Below are positions 9,097-18,034 of a stretch of DNA of 20,204 nt, piece after piece. The translations under genes and the position numbers were made by a program. The notes under the pieces were generated by a model that saw only the letters and a list, made by a program, of their open reading frames with translations, made no database searches and was not told the origin of the DNA. The DNA comes from Priapulus caudatus (Eukaryota > Priapulida > Priapulimorpha > Priapulimorphida > Priapulidae), in the NCBI RefSeq assembly GCF_000485595.1, contig NW_014577530.1, positions 47,966 through 68,169 of the forward strand, given 5' to 3'. Within the stretch, counting starts at the first letter, position 1. Each line of letters opens with the position of its first letter.

Positions 9097-9137
<41 letters not shown>

Positions 9138-9340
9138 AAGGAAGGGTGAGGTAGAGGGAGGGTGAGCGAAAAGGACAGAGACAGAAGCAGGCGGGTGAAC
9201 TAGGATGTAAAGAAGAGCTAGAGGAGAAGGTGGGTGATTGAGGGAGGGAGAGAGGAAGAAGAAAGGAAGGATAGAGGGAGAGGGAGGAAGGCAAGGAGAG
9301 AGAGAGGAAGGGAGGGAGGAAGAGAGGGAGACTAGTCAGA
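9054..9340 (+). repeat. Purine-rich repeat with (GA)n
   Basis: 9130-9250 matches 8431-8556: GAGGTAGAGGGAGGG, then ACAGAGACA, AAGCAGGC, GTGAACTAGGA, GAGCTAGAGGA and GGGTGATTG in the same order. 9101-9133 is a pure (GA)n microsatellite. Confidence 0.85.
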
Positions 9341-9489
9341 GACAGACAAACAGAGCAGCAGGCACGTACGCTGCTACGATGTGCATAGCCACAGACGTGG
9401 GTAACACACGTATAGCTGGCTGCTTTTTCGGGTGATCTTTGAAAATACAAAGTGAGAATGTCGTGCAATAGTGCCCTGGCTTAAAAGAT

Positions 9490-9705
9490 GTTAGGGGGAG
9501 GAAGAGCGAAGGAGTGGAAGAAAGGAAGGGCGGGAGGGAAGGAGAGGGAGGGCGGGTAAGAGAGGGGAAAGAAAAATAGAGAGATGGGGAAGGGAGAGGT
9601 AGAGAGAGTGAGAGAGAAAGAGAAAGAGAGGAAGGGGGAGAGGGAGGGAGGGAGGGAGAGAGAGAGAGGGAAGGAAGGAGGAAGGAAGAGTGAGATGGGG
9701 AAGAC
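9490..9705 (+). repeat. Purine-rich low-complexity tract
   Basis: GGAAGGGAGGGAG-type sequence with GAGAGA runs (9600-9670), purine on the + strand. It resembles the earlier purine tracts in composition but lacks their diagnostic unique segments. Confidence 0.8.
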
Positions 9706-9720
9706 ACTGTTGGTCTTCTA

Positions 9721-10238
9721 ACCCTAGCAAGACCGTTTCTTGGAGCTATAACGTAACCAGATTTTGTACTTACTTGGGTACCACCATATCGTAGCTTTCG
9801 TAAATGTAGGGGTACACTCTTAAAAATTCGTCTTCTTCTATATATATATTTATGTGTCCGTGTGCAGCCGCAGCCATGGCGGCAGCCAGTGTTTGTTCAA
9901 ATTGTTGCAGATGAGCATTTGGACGGCATTTGCAGGAAATTGTCGGCAATAATAGGTGAAAGAGAGTATAGAAACATTAAGACTTGGTAGTAAATAGATT
10001 TCGTATTTATTTAGCATTATATTTTACTGAAACGCTTCAAGTGCCTGTGGTCATGACAGTCAAGGAGCTACATATGACAGTTACACTGATCGCTACTGCC
10101 ATCCAGAGAGACATGATACAAGATTGCGTGGCACAGCTTTGCTGTTGATCCTAAGCGCTGCGCGCGGATGAGACGCGCAGTTCCGCGGGATATGCGCACG
10201 CAACCGCGGGGATGTTCAAGTGTGAAGCGCTGTCCGCA
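9721..10238. other. Intergenic, no confident gene; weak open frame 9755-9990
   Basis: An open + frame without ATG runs to a TAG at about 9990. Its last 30 or so codons (ending VADEHLDGICRKL...NIKTW) have protein-like composition, and a pyrimidine stretch plus CAG near 9868 could act as a splice acceptor. I recognise no family. 10130-10238 is GC-rich. Confidence 0.25.
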
Positions 10239-10281
10239 GTGGAGACGTGCGCCAAATTCGAGGCCCGGCGCACGTCTCCAC
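10239..10281. repeat. GC-rich perfect 15-bp hairpin
   Basis: GTGGAGACGTGCGCC (10239-10253) pairs exactly with GGCGCACGTCTCCAC (10267-10281) across a 13-base loop. TCCGC/GCGGA just outside can pair too. It lies about 45 bases before the reverse transcriptase remnant and faces no obvious gene. Confidence 0.9.
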
Positions 10282-10326
10282 ACCGGTCGGCGGATGGTCT
10301 GTAGTTTTAGAAGATGACAATGATTA

Positions 10327-10864
10327 TATATGAACGATATTCTAGGAATTGGAGATTATAAAACAGTAACAAAAATCGCTCAGTCATGCTCTAGATTAGC
10401 TGAATCAAAAAGATTAGAATTTAATATGAACAAAAGAAATACAATGGTTTTAAAATTTACAAACAAAGAAAAGATAGAGAAGGAGACCAAGGCAACCAAG
10501 GCAATAGGCAACCAAGCCAATAGGCAACCAAGTAATCAAAAAATGCACCAAATATTCATACCTAGGGGATTTATAATTAATGATATAGGAGGTTATAACG
10601 ATATGATAAGAGTCCGAACTGAAAAATGTTGATGATGAGCCGTTTCATGATGAGCGAAATAATATTATTATCATATGGGCAGAAGAGCAAAATTATGGAA
10701 ATCATACTATAGAAGCAAGAGTAAAATTATACAAATGCACAGTTTTACCTTCCTTCCTAAATAACAGTAAAAGATGGACTAACTTAACTAAGGAAGAAGT
10801 AAAAATATTGGAGGATTTCCAAAATGAGTGCCTGCGCAAAATAATAATCACACAGAAAACGTAA
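10327..10864 (+). pseudogene. Non-LTR retrotransposon reverse transcriptase, 3' fragment, frameshifted
   Basis: Reverse transcriptases of LINE-type elements copy their RNA into DNA at the insertion site. Here only the C-terminal half of the RT and the post-RT connection remain. The first frame (10327-10632) opens with YMNDILGIGD, a damaged YxDD active-site motif with Asn where the first catalytic Asp is expected. It continues with RLEFNMNK (motif D/E region) and GFIINDxGGYND, which resembles the YLGxxIxxDG block. After a stop at 10630-10632, homology resumes in another frame at about 10670: WAEEQNYGNHTIEARVKLYK, then TVLP, then LTKEEVK and FQNECLRKI, ending at TAA 10862-10864. That succession is typical of post-RT LINE sequence. 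A short tandem repeat (AGGCAACCAAG, about 10490-10535) interrupts the segment between the two blocks. No endonuclease, upstream RT motifs or poly(A) tail are seen. The copy is clearly inactive. The clade is unassigned. Confidence 0.8.
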
Positions 10865-11634
10865 AAAAAATATACGGAAAGGCATTGAAAGCTAGACGAT
10901 GAAAATTCCAAGGAAAGATACGGAGAAATCAGTAAAAATAACATATAGTTTCTATACGTAAATCGTGGTAAATACATTAAAAACGCATTATTTTATTGAA
11001 AATCCCCATATTTACTTATAAAACATCCAAGAGATAGCGCTGTGGCATGTAAACATTGGCTGTATTTTGTGAAAAATGTTCAATGAATGACGCACTCGTT
11101 CACTTCCGACAGCGAGTGAAAATGCGGAAAATTTTCCTCTTCGATGCGAAATGCATCGGCCGGGCAATTCATTATTTACGAAAAGTAAATAGGCCGGCGA
11201 AAAACGGTAGCTACAAGAACCGGTAACGTCGGTCACGCCTCATTCATGCCCATCAACGAAGAAGGCGAGGCTTATTCCGATTACGGAGATGTAAAAATTC
11301 AACATAAGGACGGTGAGCAGTGCGCTAAACAGCGTGTTATTTTCGTTGTTGTGCCAAACTCTATCGTAGGAAACCGTCCTAGTCTAGCAGAATGCCCTAG
11401 TTTCTGAGATCGGCGATTCCATGCTGTTATGGGTCCCCATCTATAAAAAATATCAAACAGAGGTGCGGCGTAGGCTGTGATTAGAAGACACAAAGTGTCA
11501 ATCCTCGGCAAGCCTCGGCATCATGGCCGCATCACGTCTAGCGTCGATGTGAAAACATTTCGCGCACACATCTGCTTCGGATTTCCTTATTCAAATACGC
11601 ATACATTTCATTCGGCCATTCTAACATTCTTTTT
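10865..11634. other. Intergenic; one weak 53-codon frame at 11246-11407
   Basis: A + frame open from 11189 with ATG at 11246 and stop at 11407 has a balanced, protein-like composition (start MPINEEGEAYSDYGD). It has no recognised family and no promoter. A hairpin with TATTTAC/GTAAATA stem (about 11173-11191) sits just upstream, flanked by GGCCGG/CCGGC. The remainder shows nothing. Confidence 0.25.
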
Positions 11635-11662
11635 GAGAAGAAGAAGAAGAAGAAGAAGAAGG
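11635..11662 (+). repeat. (GAA)n trinucleotide microsatellite
   Basis: An uninterrupted GAAGAA run of about nine units. Confidence 0.95.
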
Positions 11663-12450
11663 AGACTGAGCGATGGACAAGGGAGGCAAGTGGTAGGACG
11701 GGAGGCGATGAAGTAGGAGTTTTACACTCAACAGCTAGGGTAGGGCGCTCTCCTAATTATAAACACAGGTCGACTGATAACAATTTATCACATAAATCTA
11801 TGCTGAGATACCCCGTAACCCATATTCATCACAAAATATAACTCTTCTGGTAAGATATATTGCGAATGCGCTAACACACTAACGTAACAAGATTTTGTAC
11901 TGACTGGTATATGCAGCGGGCACCTTACAAGCAATATCCTCATAAAATTTCTGAGGTCTACAGATGGAATATTATAGTAATCCATAAACTAGCAAATCTT
12001 TTTATTCAGATTTAATGATTGATGAATGCTTTACATAACTTCTGAATTAAGAAACTTTAATGTGGAAAGCATTAACAACAATTAGCATACTTCAATTATG
12101 TGCAATATTGTGGGAAATAATCAAAATAGTAGCAGTTTCAATGGGTATAGAGTTGTCATGGTAAAACCATTTCTGGTAGCAATAGAAGTGCTCTCTTTCC
12201 CATTGTATTCATTAATATTTCCTTTACCTTTATTTATTTCTTTGCGCATTTCCACGGTAAAGTTTTAATATATTTGTATGTAGTCCATATGAATGTTGGC
12301 TTGTGTAAAAAGTGGAGAAAAGAAGCTTTTAGCGTAAGACTTCAAATATTCCCTAACCTGTACTTTAGTTTAATCTTATATACTATTTATTCTATTTTCT
12401 GCTAACACTAATAAATTTTTTAATCGGCCGGTAGATGGCGATGGCATATG
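11663..12450. other. AT-rich intergenic, no gene
   Basis: No frame, RNA gene or repeat supported. A 25-base segment (TAACGTAACAAGATTTTGTA, from 11880) is close to 9749-9773, probably a trace of a shared old repeat. Confidence 0.45.
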
Positions 12451-12475
12451 CTCTACTCTACTCTACTCTACTCTA
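12451..12475 (+). repeat. (CTCTA)5 microsatellite
   Basis: Five perfect CTCTA units. Confidence 0.97.
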
Positions 12476-12819
12476 CGTGATATATGAAACTGTACATCCA
12501 GCCCTTATCAATTTAAAAAAATTGCAATTTTCTCAGAGTTGTAATTTTAATGTGGAGAGCGCATATTCACTAGTATTTTACTATGAAAGATTTCTTGCTG
12601 AATCACACACCTGGCGTACTCAATTTCCCTCTAACATCACGTGAGATCTTAATGAAAAAGTATATATTCTTGAAATTGTACTCTCAATTTAGAGTGTGTA
12701 TGTATGCCTACCAGTAGTTTGACATGATCGATCGCTATCAGAAATTTCCATTAGTTGTATAACACGTATATTTCTTACCATAACGGGACACTCGCCCAGA
12801 ATTAACGGGAGATGGGGAT

Positions 12820-13195
12820 CGATTGAGAAAGAACGCGCACGTGCGAGAGAGCGACAGCGAAGGACAGCGTACGAGAAAAAGAGAAGAAAGAGAGGACGAG
12901 ATCGAGAGCGTAAGAGAGAAAGATAGAGAGAGAGAGAGCGCGCGAGAGGGGGAAAGAGAGAATTCGCGCACGAGAGAGAGGTGGAATAAGAGACAAAGTG
13001 AAAGATAGGAATGAAGAGGGCGAGAGAAAGAGACAGCTAGCGTAAGCGAGAAAAAAAGATAGCATAAGCGGGAAAAGAGAGAGATAGCGAGAGAGAGACA
13101 AACAAACAGACAAAGAGATTTTTTCAAAAAACGAGTGCGATAGAGACAGAGCGAGGAGGCGCGAGAGCAAGCGCGAGTCAGAGCAATCAATGTGA
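12820..13195 (+). repeat. GAGA-rich purine tract
   Basis: GAGAGA runs mixed with GCGAGAG, CGCGCGAG and AAAAAGA, purine-biased on the + strand. Ser/Leu-rich frames on the - strand are compositional. CG dinucleotides are frequent, unlike the purine repeats at 8-9.7 kb. Confidence 0.85.
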
Positions 13196-13520
13196 GGGGG
13201 TTATATATAAATAGTCATGCGGTGAATCCCAAGTCCTAGCACACGACTATAAGTTACGAGCATATGCTTAACGCAGTGGCGTGCACGTGTTCCCGTTCAT
13301 GGCAAGTGAAAGTCGGTCGTGTTGTTGATGCATCGATGCTCGGTGTTACGCTGTTATCGGGGGTAACACACGCAGCATCATGAGCTCAGCAGCCTCAGTA
13401 CCAGGACCGAGATGACCACTCCGTGCCCGCCGCCGCCGCCGCTCATTGGTCGTGCGTTCAACCAGTGGATGCGGCGCCGCTGTATCCGGGCGGCTAGATG
13501 CTCATTTCCTCTCCGCGACC
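13196..13520. other. Intergenic; small hairpin and CCG run
   Basis: A hairpin pairs GTGTTAC (13343-13349) with GTAACAC (13363-13369), extended by ATGCT/AGCAT outside. (CCG)n lies at 13429-13441. No gene was found. Confidence 0.5.
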
Positions 13521-13550
13521 TCTCTCTCTCTGTCTCTCTCGCTCTCTATC

Positions 13551-13581
<31 letters not shown>

Positions 13582-13831
13582 CACACACACACACACACAC
13601 ACACCACACACAGGCACCCGACAAGACACACACACACACTACACCTGCTCTCTCGTCTCTCTCCTGCTCGTCTTATCTAGATATCTATCTATCTCCATTA
13701 CACGCAGCGCAGAGCACGCACAGCATGTGGTGTGCACGCACGCACGCATGGCACGCGCAGCACACGACACTATATGCTCTCTCTCTCTCTCCTCCTCCCC
13801 TCCCTCCTCTCTCTCTCTCTCTCTCTCTCTG
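13521..13831 (+). repeat. Compound CT / CTAT / CA microsatellite cluster
   Basis: 13521-13548 is (CT)n-rich, 13549-13580 (CTAT)n, and 13581-13612 and about 13628-13640 (CA)n. 13677-13694 is TCTA again, and 13777-13831 (CT)n with a CCTCCTCCCCTCCC interruption. All are pyrimidine-biased on the + strand. Confidence 0.93.
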
Positions 13832-13837
13832 TCCCCA

Positions 13838-14045
13838 TCACTCGCGCTGCCCCATCGGATATCTCTCCTTGCAGTCACGCTCTTTGGATTAGAATTAGGT
13901 CTTCCGTCCACCCTCCCCCAGCCACGCTCTGTGACTTAGAATTGGGCCCCCTCCCTCCCCTCCATCCTTCCCGCTCCCCAGCCTTGCGCTGTGTCATAGA
14001 ATCCCCCCTCCCCTCAATCACGCGCTGGGATTTAATAAGCCCCCG
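13838..14045 (+). repeat. Diverged tandem repeat, CAGYCACGCTCTG...TTAGAAT unit
   Basis: CAGTCACGCTCTTTGGATTAG (13872), CAGCCACGCTCTGTGACTTA (13919), CAGCCTTGCGCTGTGTCATA (13979) and CAATCACGCGCTGGGATTTA (14015) are clearly related, each followed by a C-rich spacer. Spacing is irregular (36-60 bases). A half copy may lie at 13838. Confidence 0.7.
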
Positions 14046-14580
14046 GTTACCCTTTCTTAATTCACAACACGCACACACAACATATCCTCTCTCTAACCCC
14101 GTGCTTCGTTTATCGTTGTCTCTACGCCTGTCCTTCTTCTACTTCCTTCTCCGACCTCTCCGTGGGTCTGTTCTCGCCTTCACCCCGATCTCCCTCCCGC
14201 GATAAATCATACGACGCGCACATCGGCTTCATTATATAGTTGTACTTTTTTCGACCTTTCATGCACCCTATACTACTTTTATTGTATTTGCATATATATA
14301 TCGGGGGCAAATAATCTCAAAATTTGAGATATATTATATACGTTTGTGTGTGTGTGTGTGTCATTAGTCCTTCAAATGATCTTGAAGAGCAGATGTAAAC
14401 ACTACGATGGTGAATCATCGGAAGCACATGGCAACAGCAATACTACTATACCAGAATATAACCATGCAGTGCTCTAGTACTCATGTGCGATCGAAAAATA
14501 CATCATCGCCATAGTTTACGACGCGCTGTTAACGCGGGGTAATAGTATATATTCTTTGCGGTTTAAAAAATCTCCCCAGC
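14046..14580. other. Intergenic, no gene; (GT)n at 14345-14361
   Basis: Apart from a short GTGTGT microsatellite nothing structured or coding was found. Confidence 0.5.
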
Positions 14581-14634
14581 AGTTCATTCCACAGCAGTGT
14601 TGTTGGAGCGTATAGTTTGGGCAGAATAAAAGCT

Positions 14635-15391
14635 CACGTGCTGCGGATCATTGGCCCGGGCTGCGCAGTAGAGTCGGCATGCAGTTCTTGGCAATCGTCA
14701 CCCGTTCCGATCCAAGCGCTGATATGGGGGTCCAGAGGGGTACTGGCATAGGGGGTGCAGGTATATAACAGTAGGACTATGCGGTTATGTTTCTAGGGTT
14801 AGGGATAGTGTTGGCGCAAGGGTTATGGTTAGTGAGACTAGTGTTGTGGTTGTGGGGCGGTATGGGTTGGGTGGCGTTTCATATAATTTTCTGTTACATA
14901 TTGTTCCGTAATACGTTCTTGTCGTGTTCCCGTCGCTATATGCCCACGGCAGAAATGAACCTACTGTCATATTCCCAGTGCGCAGCGTCCCTGTGCCAAC
15001 GTGCTATAAATAGAGACAATGGTGACCACACATGCACCTTTCTCAGGCTCTCACACTCACAAGTCCTTCACTCTGTCGGCTCGGTTATAACACATCACGT
15101 GCGCTCGCCTATACGTAACAAGCGTTTGGCCACCGGCCAATCGCAACCGCGCGCCACCCCCACGTGGGTGCCACCCGGACCTCGCAGTGGTACGATCCAT
15201 TTCGTTTTCACCCGGAGACGGCCGAGATTCACAACAAAGTCTCCCTAGCATCGGAGTTAGATCATCATCATAGAGAGATAATCACGTACACAGGAGTGAC
15301 AGCCCTGGTAGGTCCGCAGTATCGCCAGAGGTACCTCCCACCGTCTTAGACACACGGCGAGGAAAGGAGGAAGAAGTCGTCAAGAGTTCAG
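14635..15391 (+). promoter_or_regulatory. Candidate promoter and 5' UTR of the 15392 gene
   Basis: A good TATA box, TATAAATA (15005-15012), is followed about 33 bases later by a TCTCAGGCTC sequence that could serve as an initiator. CACGTG E-boxes lie at 14635, 15096 and 15161, and a CCAAT box at 15137-15141. Either transcription starts near 15043, giving a ~350-base leader, or it starts nearer the CCAAT/E-box cluster. There is an in-frame TAG at 15347-15349 before the ATG, so the coding exon does not extend upstream. Confidence 0.35.
14794..14852 (-). repeat. Degenerate TTAGGG-like tract
   Basis: CTAGGGTTAGGGATAGTG, AGGGTTATGGTTAGTG and related TTAGTG/TTAGGG hexamers run in the opposite orientation to the tracts at 5096, 5207 and 7303. 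It is short and decayed. Confidence 0.45.
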
Positions 15392-15437
15392 ATGAATCAC
15401 CTGGGAATTCTGCTGCTCGTGGGAGCTGCTTATGCAG
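15392..15437 (+). CDS. First coding exon of a secreted protein (signal peptide), partial
   Basis: ATG at 15392 is preceded by an in-frame stop (15347-15349). It encodes MNHLGILLLVGAAYA plus one base of the next codon. This is a compact signal peptide: short polar start, a hydrophobic core of Leu/Ile/Val, and an Ala-Tyr-Ala site of the A-x-A type for signal peptidase. It ends at CAG|GTATAT, a plausible GT donor, leaving a phase-1 intron directly after the signal peptide, a common arrangement in secreted animal proteins. The mature part cannot be placed. One possible acceptor, TTTACTCTAG at about 15885-15894, would add only about 24 residues before a stop; others give even shorter ends. The product is therefore unknown. 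Its promoter is probably the TATA/E-box region just upstream. A chance match is possible because the exon is so short. Confidence 0.42.
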
Positions 15438-15725
15438 GTATATAAGCGAGTGTAATTAACATATTAATTACGCAGTAATTGTTTTTTAATCGACATTTCG
15501 AACAAGGTATATACGTTTTGTTTGTAGCGCGCTTCAAAGTATAACGAAATCGCGTTATATAGGCCCTACGATTGTTTTTCCATCTGATTTGTTCGAAGCG
15601 AGAAAATTATATTATTATTAGTTTAGTTTTATTTTAATAATATTAACATTGATTTGTTTTTTGACACGTTCATGTTACGTATAATGGGCTATAAATGTAT
15701 ATAACTACTCTATATTTATTTTGCT

Positions 15726-15769
<44 letters not shown>

Positions 15770-16073
15770 TATATCTGTAATTATACCTCTGTGTGTGTCG
15801 GGGTCATGCTGTGTATGGGTGAAGTAGGGGACAGATGGTCACCTAATTCTGCGATTGTCATCAGCTATAATATAATTAATGATTGTTTACTCTAGCACTG
15901 GGCATAATAATTAACCAGTTTGTGAAGCTGTTGGTGAATAGATCCAGATGTCGGATTAGGGGAAACTAAATATAAAGCTGTTTAATCTAAAGTTATTTAA
16001 AGAGACTATACGGGTATATCGAATCAGACGCGTCATATCTTACCGCTTGGAGGGATAACTTGCTTCGGGTCAG
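15438..16073 (+). other. Probable intron sequence, AT-rich, with (TA)n at 15728-15766
   Basis: It begins at the GT donor after the signal-peptide exon. It is AT-rich with a ~19-unit TA microsatellite. Possible acceptors TTTGTTTGTAG (about 15522-15532) and TTTACTCTAG (15885-15894) are visible, but neither leads to a convincing exon. Confidence 0.3.
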
Positions 16074-16251
16074 GATTGCGCGATGGAGCCTGCGGTTCAA
16101 TTATTCCTACTTCAGGACCACGCGCCGACACATAAATAATCATTACCATCGCCTAACCCTTTCCCTATAACACTAACTTTAATTTCCGTAATCTTAGGCC
16201 AATTATTAAAGGACGTGGTCCTAAAGCGGGTTTGAACCGATTCGCGCAACC
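16074..16251. mobile_element. Diverged fold-back element with CCTAACCC interior
   Basis: Reading inward from both ends, the same three blocks occur in the same order: TTGCGCGA, CGGTTCAA and TT[C/T]AGGACCACG, at about 16077-16126 and inverted at about 16205-16250. Lengths between blocks differ by several bases. The centre contains GCCTAACCCTTTCCCTATAA and CACTAAC, a decayed CCCTAA/CACTAA tract. This resembles the organisation at 5000-5170 and 7272-7420. Confidence 0.5.
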
Positions 16252-16572
16252 TGCAGGGAGTATAGACAATATTTTGGACGTCTACACCACATCCACGCAT
16301 GAAGAAAAACGTGATGATAAACGAACGAGAGTGCATGCACTAGCTCACTATATAACCACCCGATAGCGGAGCTTGAACGTCTACTATGCGTGGGCCAAGC
16401 GCGCAGTATCTTCGCATCTCATCGCTGCATTTCCCGTTAGTCACCCCCCTCCCCCTCCTCCTCACCCCGTCCCCGAACATGCGACGTTATCTGCTGCTGC
16501 CTCGCATGTCGTGTGGCAGGGGCATGCTCGTGCCGAGCGACCACCGCGTGCAGTAGCGAGTGCTTCTCCCGT

Positions 16573-16772
16573 GCACTCACCCCAGGATCCTGGGATGTCG
16601 CACGCACTCCTGCGCACTCACCCCGGGATCCTGTGATGTCGCACTCACTCTTGCGCACTCACCACGGGATCCGGGGATGTCGCACTCACTCTTGCGCACT
16701 CACCCCGGGATCCGGGGATGTCGCACGCACTCTTGCGCGCCGACTCCGGGATCCCGGGATGTCGCTGTGCGT
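16573..16772 (+). repeat. 41-bp tandem repeat, five units, exact period
   Basis: GCACTCAC-type unit starts fall at 16573, 16614, 16655, 16696 and 16737. The unit is GCACTCACCCCGGGATCCGG, GGATGTCGCACTCACTCTTGC. Copies differ by substitutions only, with no indels. A unit of 41 bases is not a multiple of three, so the frame shifts in each copy and the repeat is not coding. Each unit holds a CCCGGGATCC palindromic core. Confidence 0.95.
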
Positions 16773-17910
16773 TAAACTCGCATCGCATCTAACTGATCTT
16801 GCACAGACTCGCATCACAATAACTTTCGCTCTCTTGTGTTTCTTCGCGAGTCGCTTTCACTGTCCGCCCGATTGGAAGGGGAGACGCTGTGCGGGGGGCT
16901 TGTAACGTGGTCCTATCCGTGTAGCGCCCTTCGTTGTTCATACAGCCTACGGTTAGATGCAATAAGACGATATAGGTCTACCCGAGTACCCTTGCGTTTT
17001 CTGTACGGTTAGAGATATGTAATGTACCCCCCTCCATCCCTGCCCGTGTAGGCCTGTGCTATCTCACGATTATATAGCTAATGTAGGGCTAGATAAAATA
17101 ATGTAACGCAAGCAAGTGTAGGTAAACAAGTAGGGTACTCTTGTGTGTCGGAGGATTGCATTCTTGAAACTAATCTTGGGAGAAACGCGCGCGCACGATC
17201 TCAATATTTTTTTTGTTTCCCGTCCGCATCGGTAGCAGGAAATATAATTTATACTATATATTATAACTTTACTCCGTAAATTGACTCCGCAGATATGCAT
17301 AAAAGTTGACTCATTTTATTTAGCCTCAACCCGCGCACATCAATATAGGGAGGGTTAGCGCCATGATCGAACGAACGTTCACACATTGACAGACCCTGCG
17401 CGTGTGTGTTGTGTATTGACTTTAGTCTTGCAGCCCGGTCGGTCTAGGGAAGGGTGATCGCAAATCACGAGGTGGGAGGGTGGCCCAGTGAGGAACAATT
17501 AAGATGATTGCTATGGCAACAGGCATCAACTTGCGTAAATCGACGCTCGCACGCGCAGATTTCCGGGGAAGCTTGGCAACCACTAGTAAATAACAGTTTC
17601 ACTAAGACAAAGACCAGCAGCATGCGCAGCGGGGCGGTGTGGTGGGGAGTCCGCTGCGGCTGACCGGGGGTGGGGGTGGGAGCGGGGAGGGGCTTTGTGC
17701 CCTGTGATGGCAGATGATTTTGATGCCATAGGAACTCCCGGTCTGCTTGCGAATCCACTAATAGCTGTGTTACGTGCGCGGGTGAGGGGGGGACTCGCGC
17801 CTCCCTCTGGATCCCCACACCGACTCGCACTAGAGTGCTGAGCATGAGCTTAGCCGCAAGGCATGTTAGGGGCTATGTAGTGTGCGAATGCCGCCTGGAT
17901 CGTTTCGCCT
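16773..17910. other. Intergenic, no gene; RFX-like half site
   Basis: GATTGCTATGGCAAC (17506-17520) resembles an X-box (GTTGCC-ATGGCAAC) with a good right half only. 17660-17695 is G-rich (GGGGGTGGGGGTGGG). No reading frame looks real. Confidence 0.4.
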
Positions 17911-18034
17911 GTGTGTGGTGTGTGTGTGTGTGTGTGTGTGTGCGTGCGTTGCGTGCGGTGTGTGGTGTGTTGGGCGTGCGTGCGCTGCGTAGTGTGTGCG
18001 GTGCGGCGCGCGGCGCGCTGGTGCGCGGTCGCCG
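17911..18034 (+). repeat. (GT)n microsatellite grading into GTGCG-rich sequence
   Basis: GTGTGTGG then about 12 GT units (17918-17941), followed by TGCGTGCGTTGCGTGCGGTG-type repeats and GCGGCGCGC. Frames across it spell Cys/Val repeats. Confidence 0.9.

Noticed and set aside
8177-9730. Minus-strand Ser/Leu/Pro-rich frames of 120-200 codons
   Set aside because: These come from the purine-rich + strand, which excludes most stop codons on the complement; no domain or start signal.
9749-11904. 25-base near-match between 9749-9773 and 11880-11904
   Set aside because: Too short to define an element; could be a trace of an old repeat.
12738-14205. Ser/Leu-rich frames on either strand
   Set aside because: Products of the GA and CT tracts and microsatellites.
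14787-15248. 153-codon + frame with hydrophobic start
   Set aside because: It overlaps the TTAGGG-like tract and the candidate promoter, starts with a non-ATG-like context and shows no conserved domain.
16205-16251. tRNA-like GGTTCAAACCC box on the minus strand
   Set aside because: No matching A box, acceptor stem or anticodon arm; the motif is explained by the inverted repeat.
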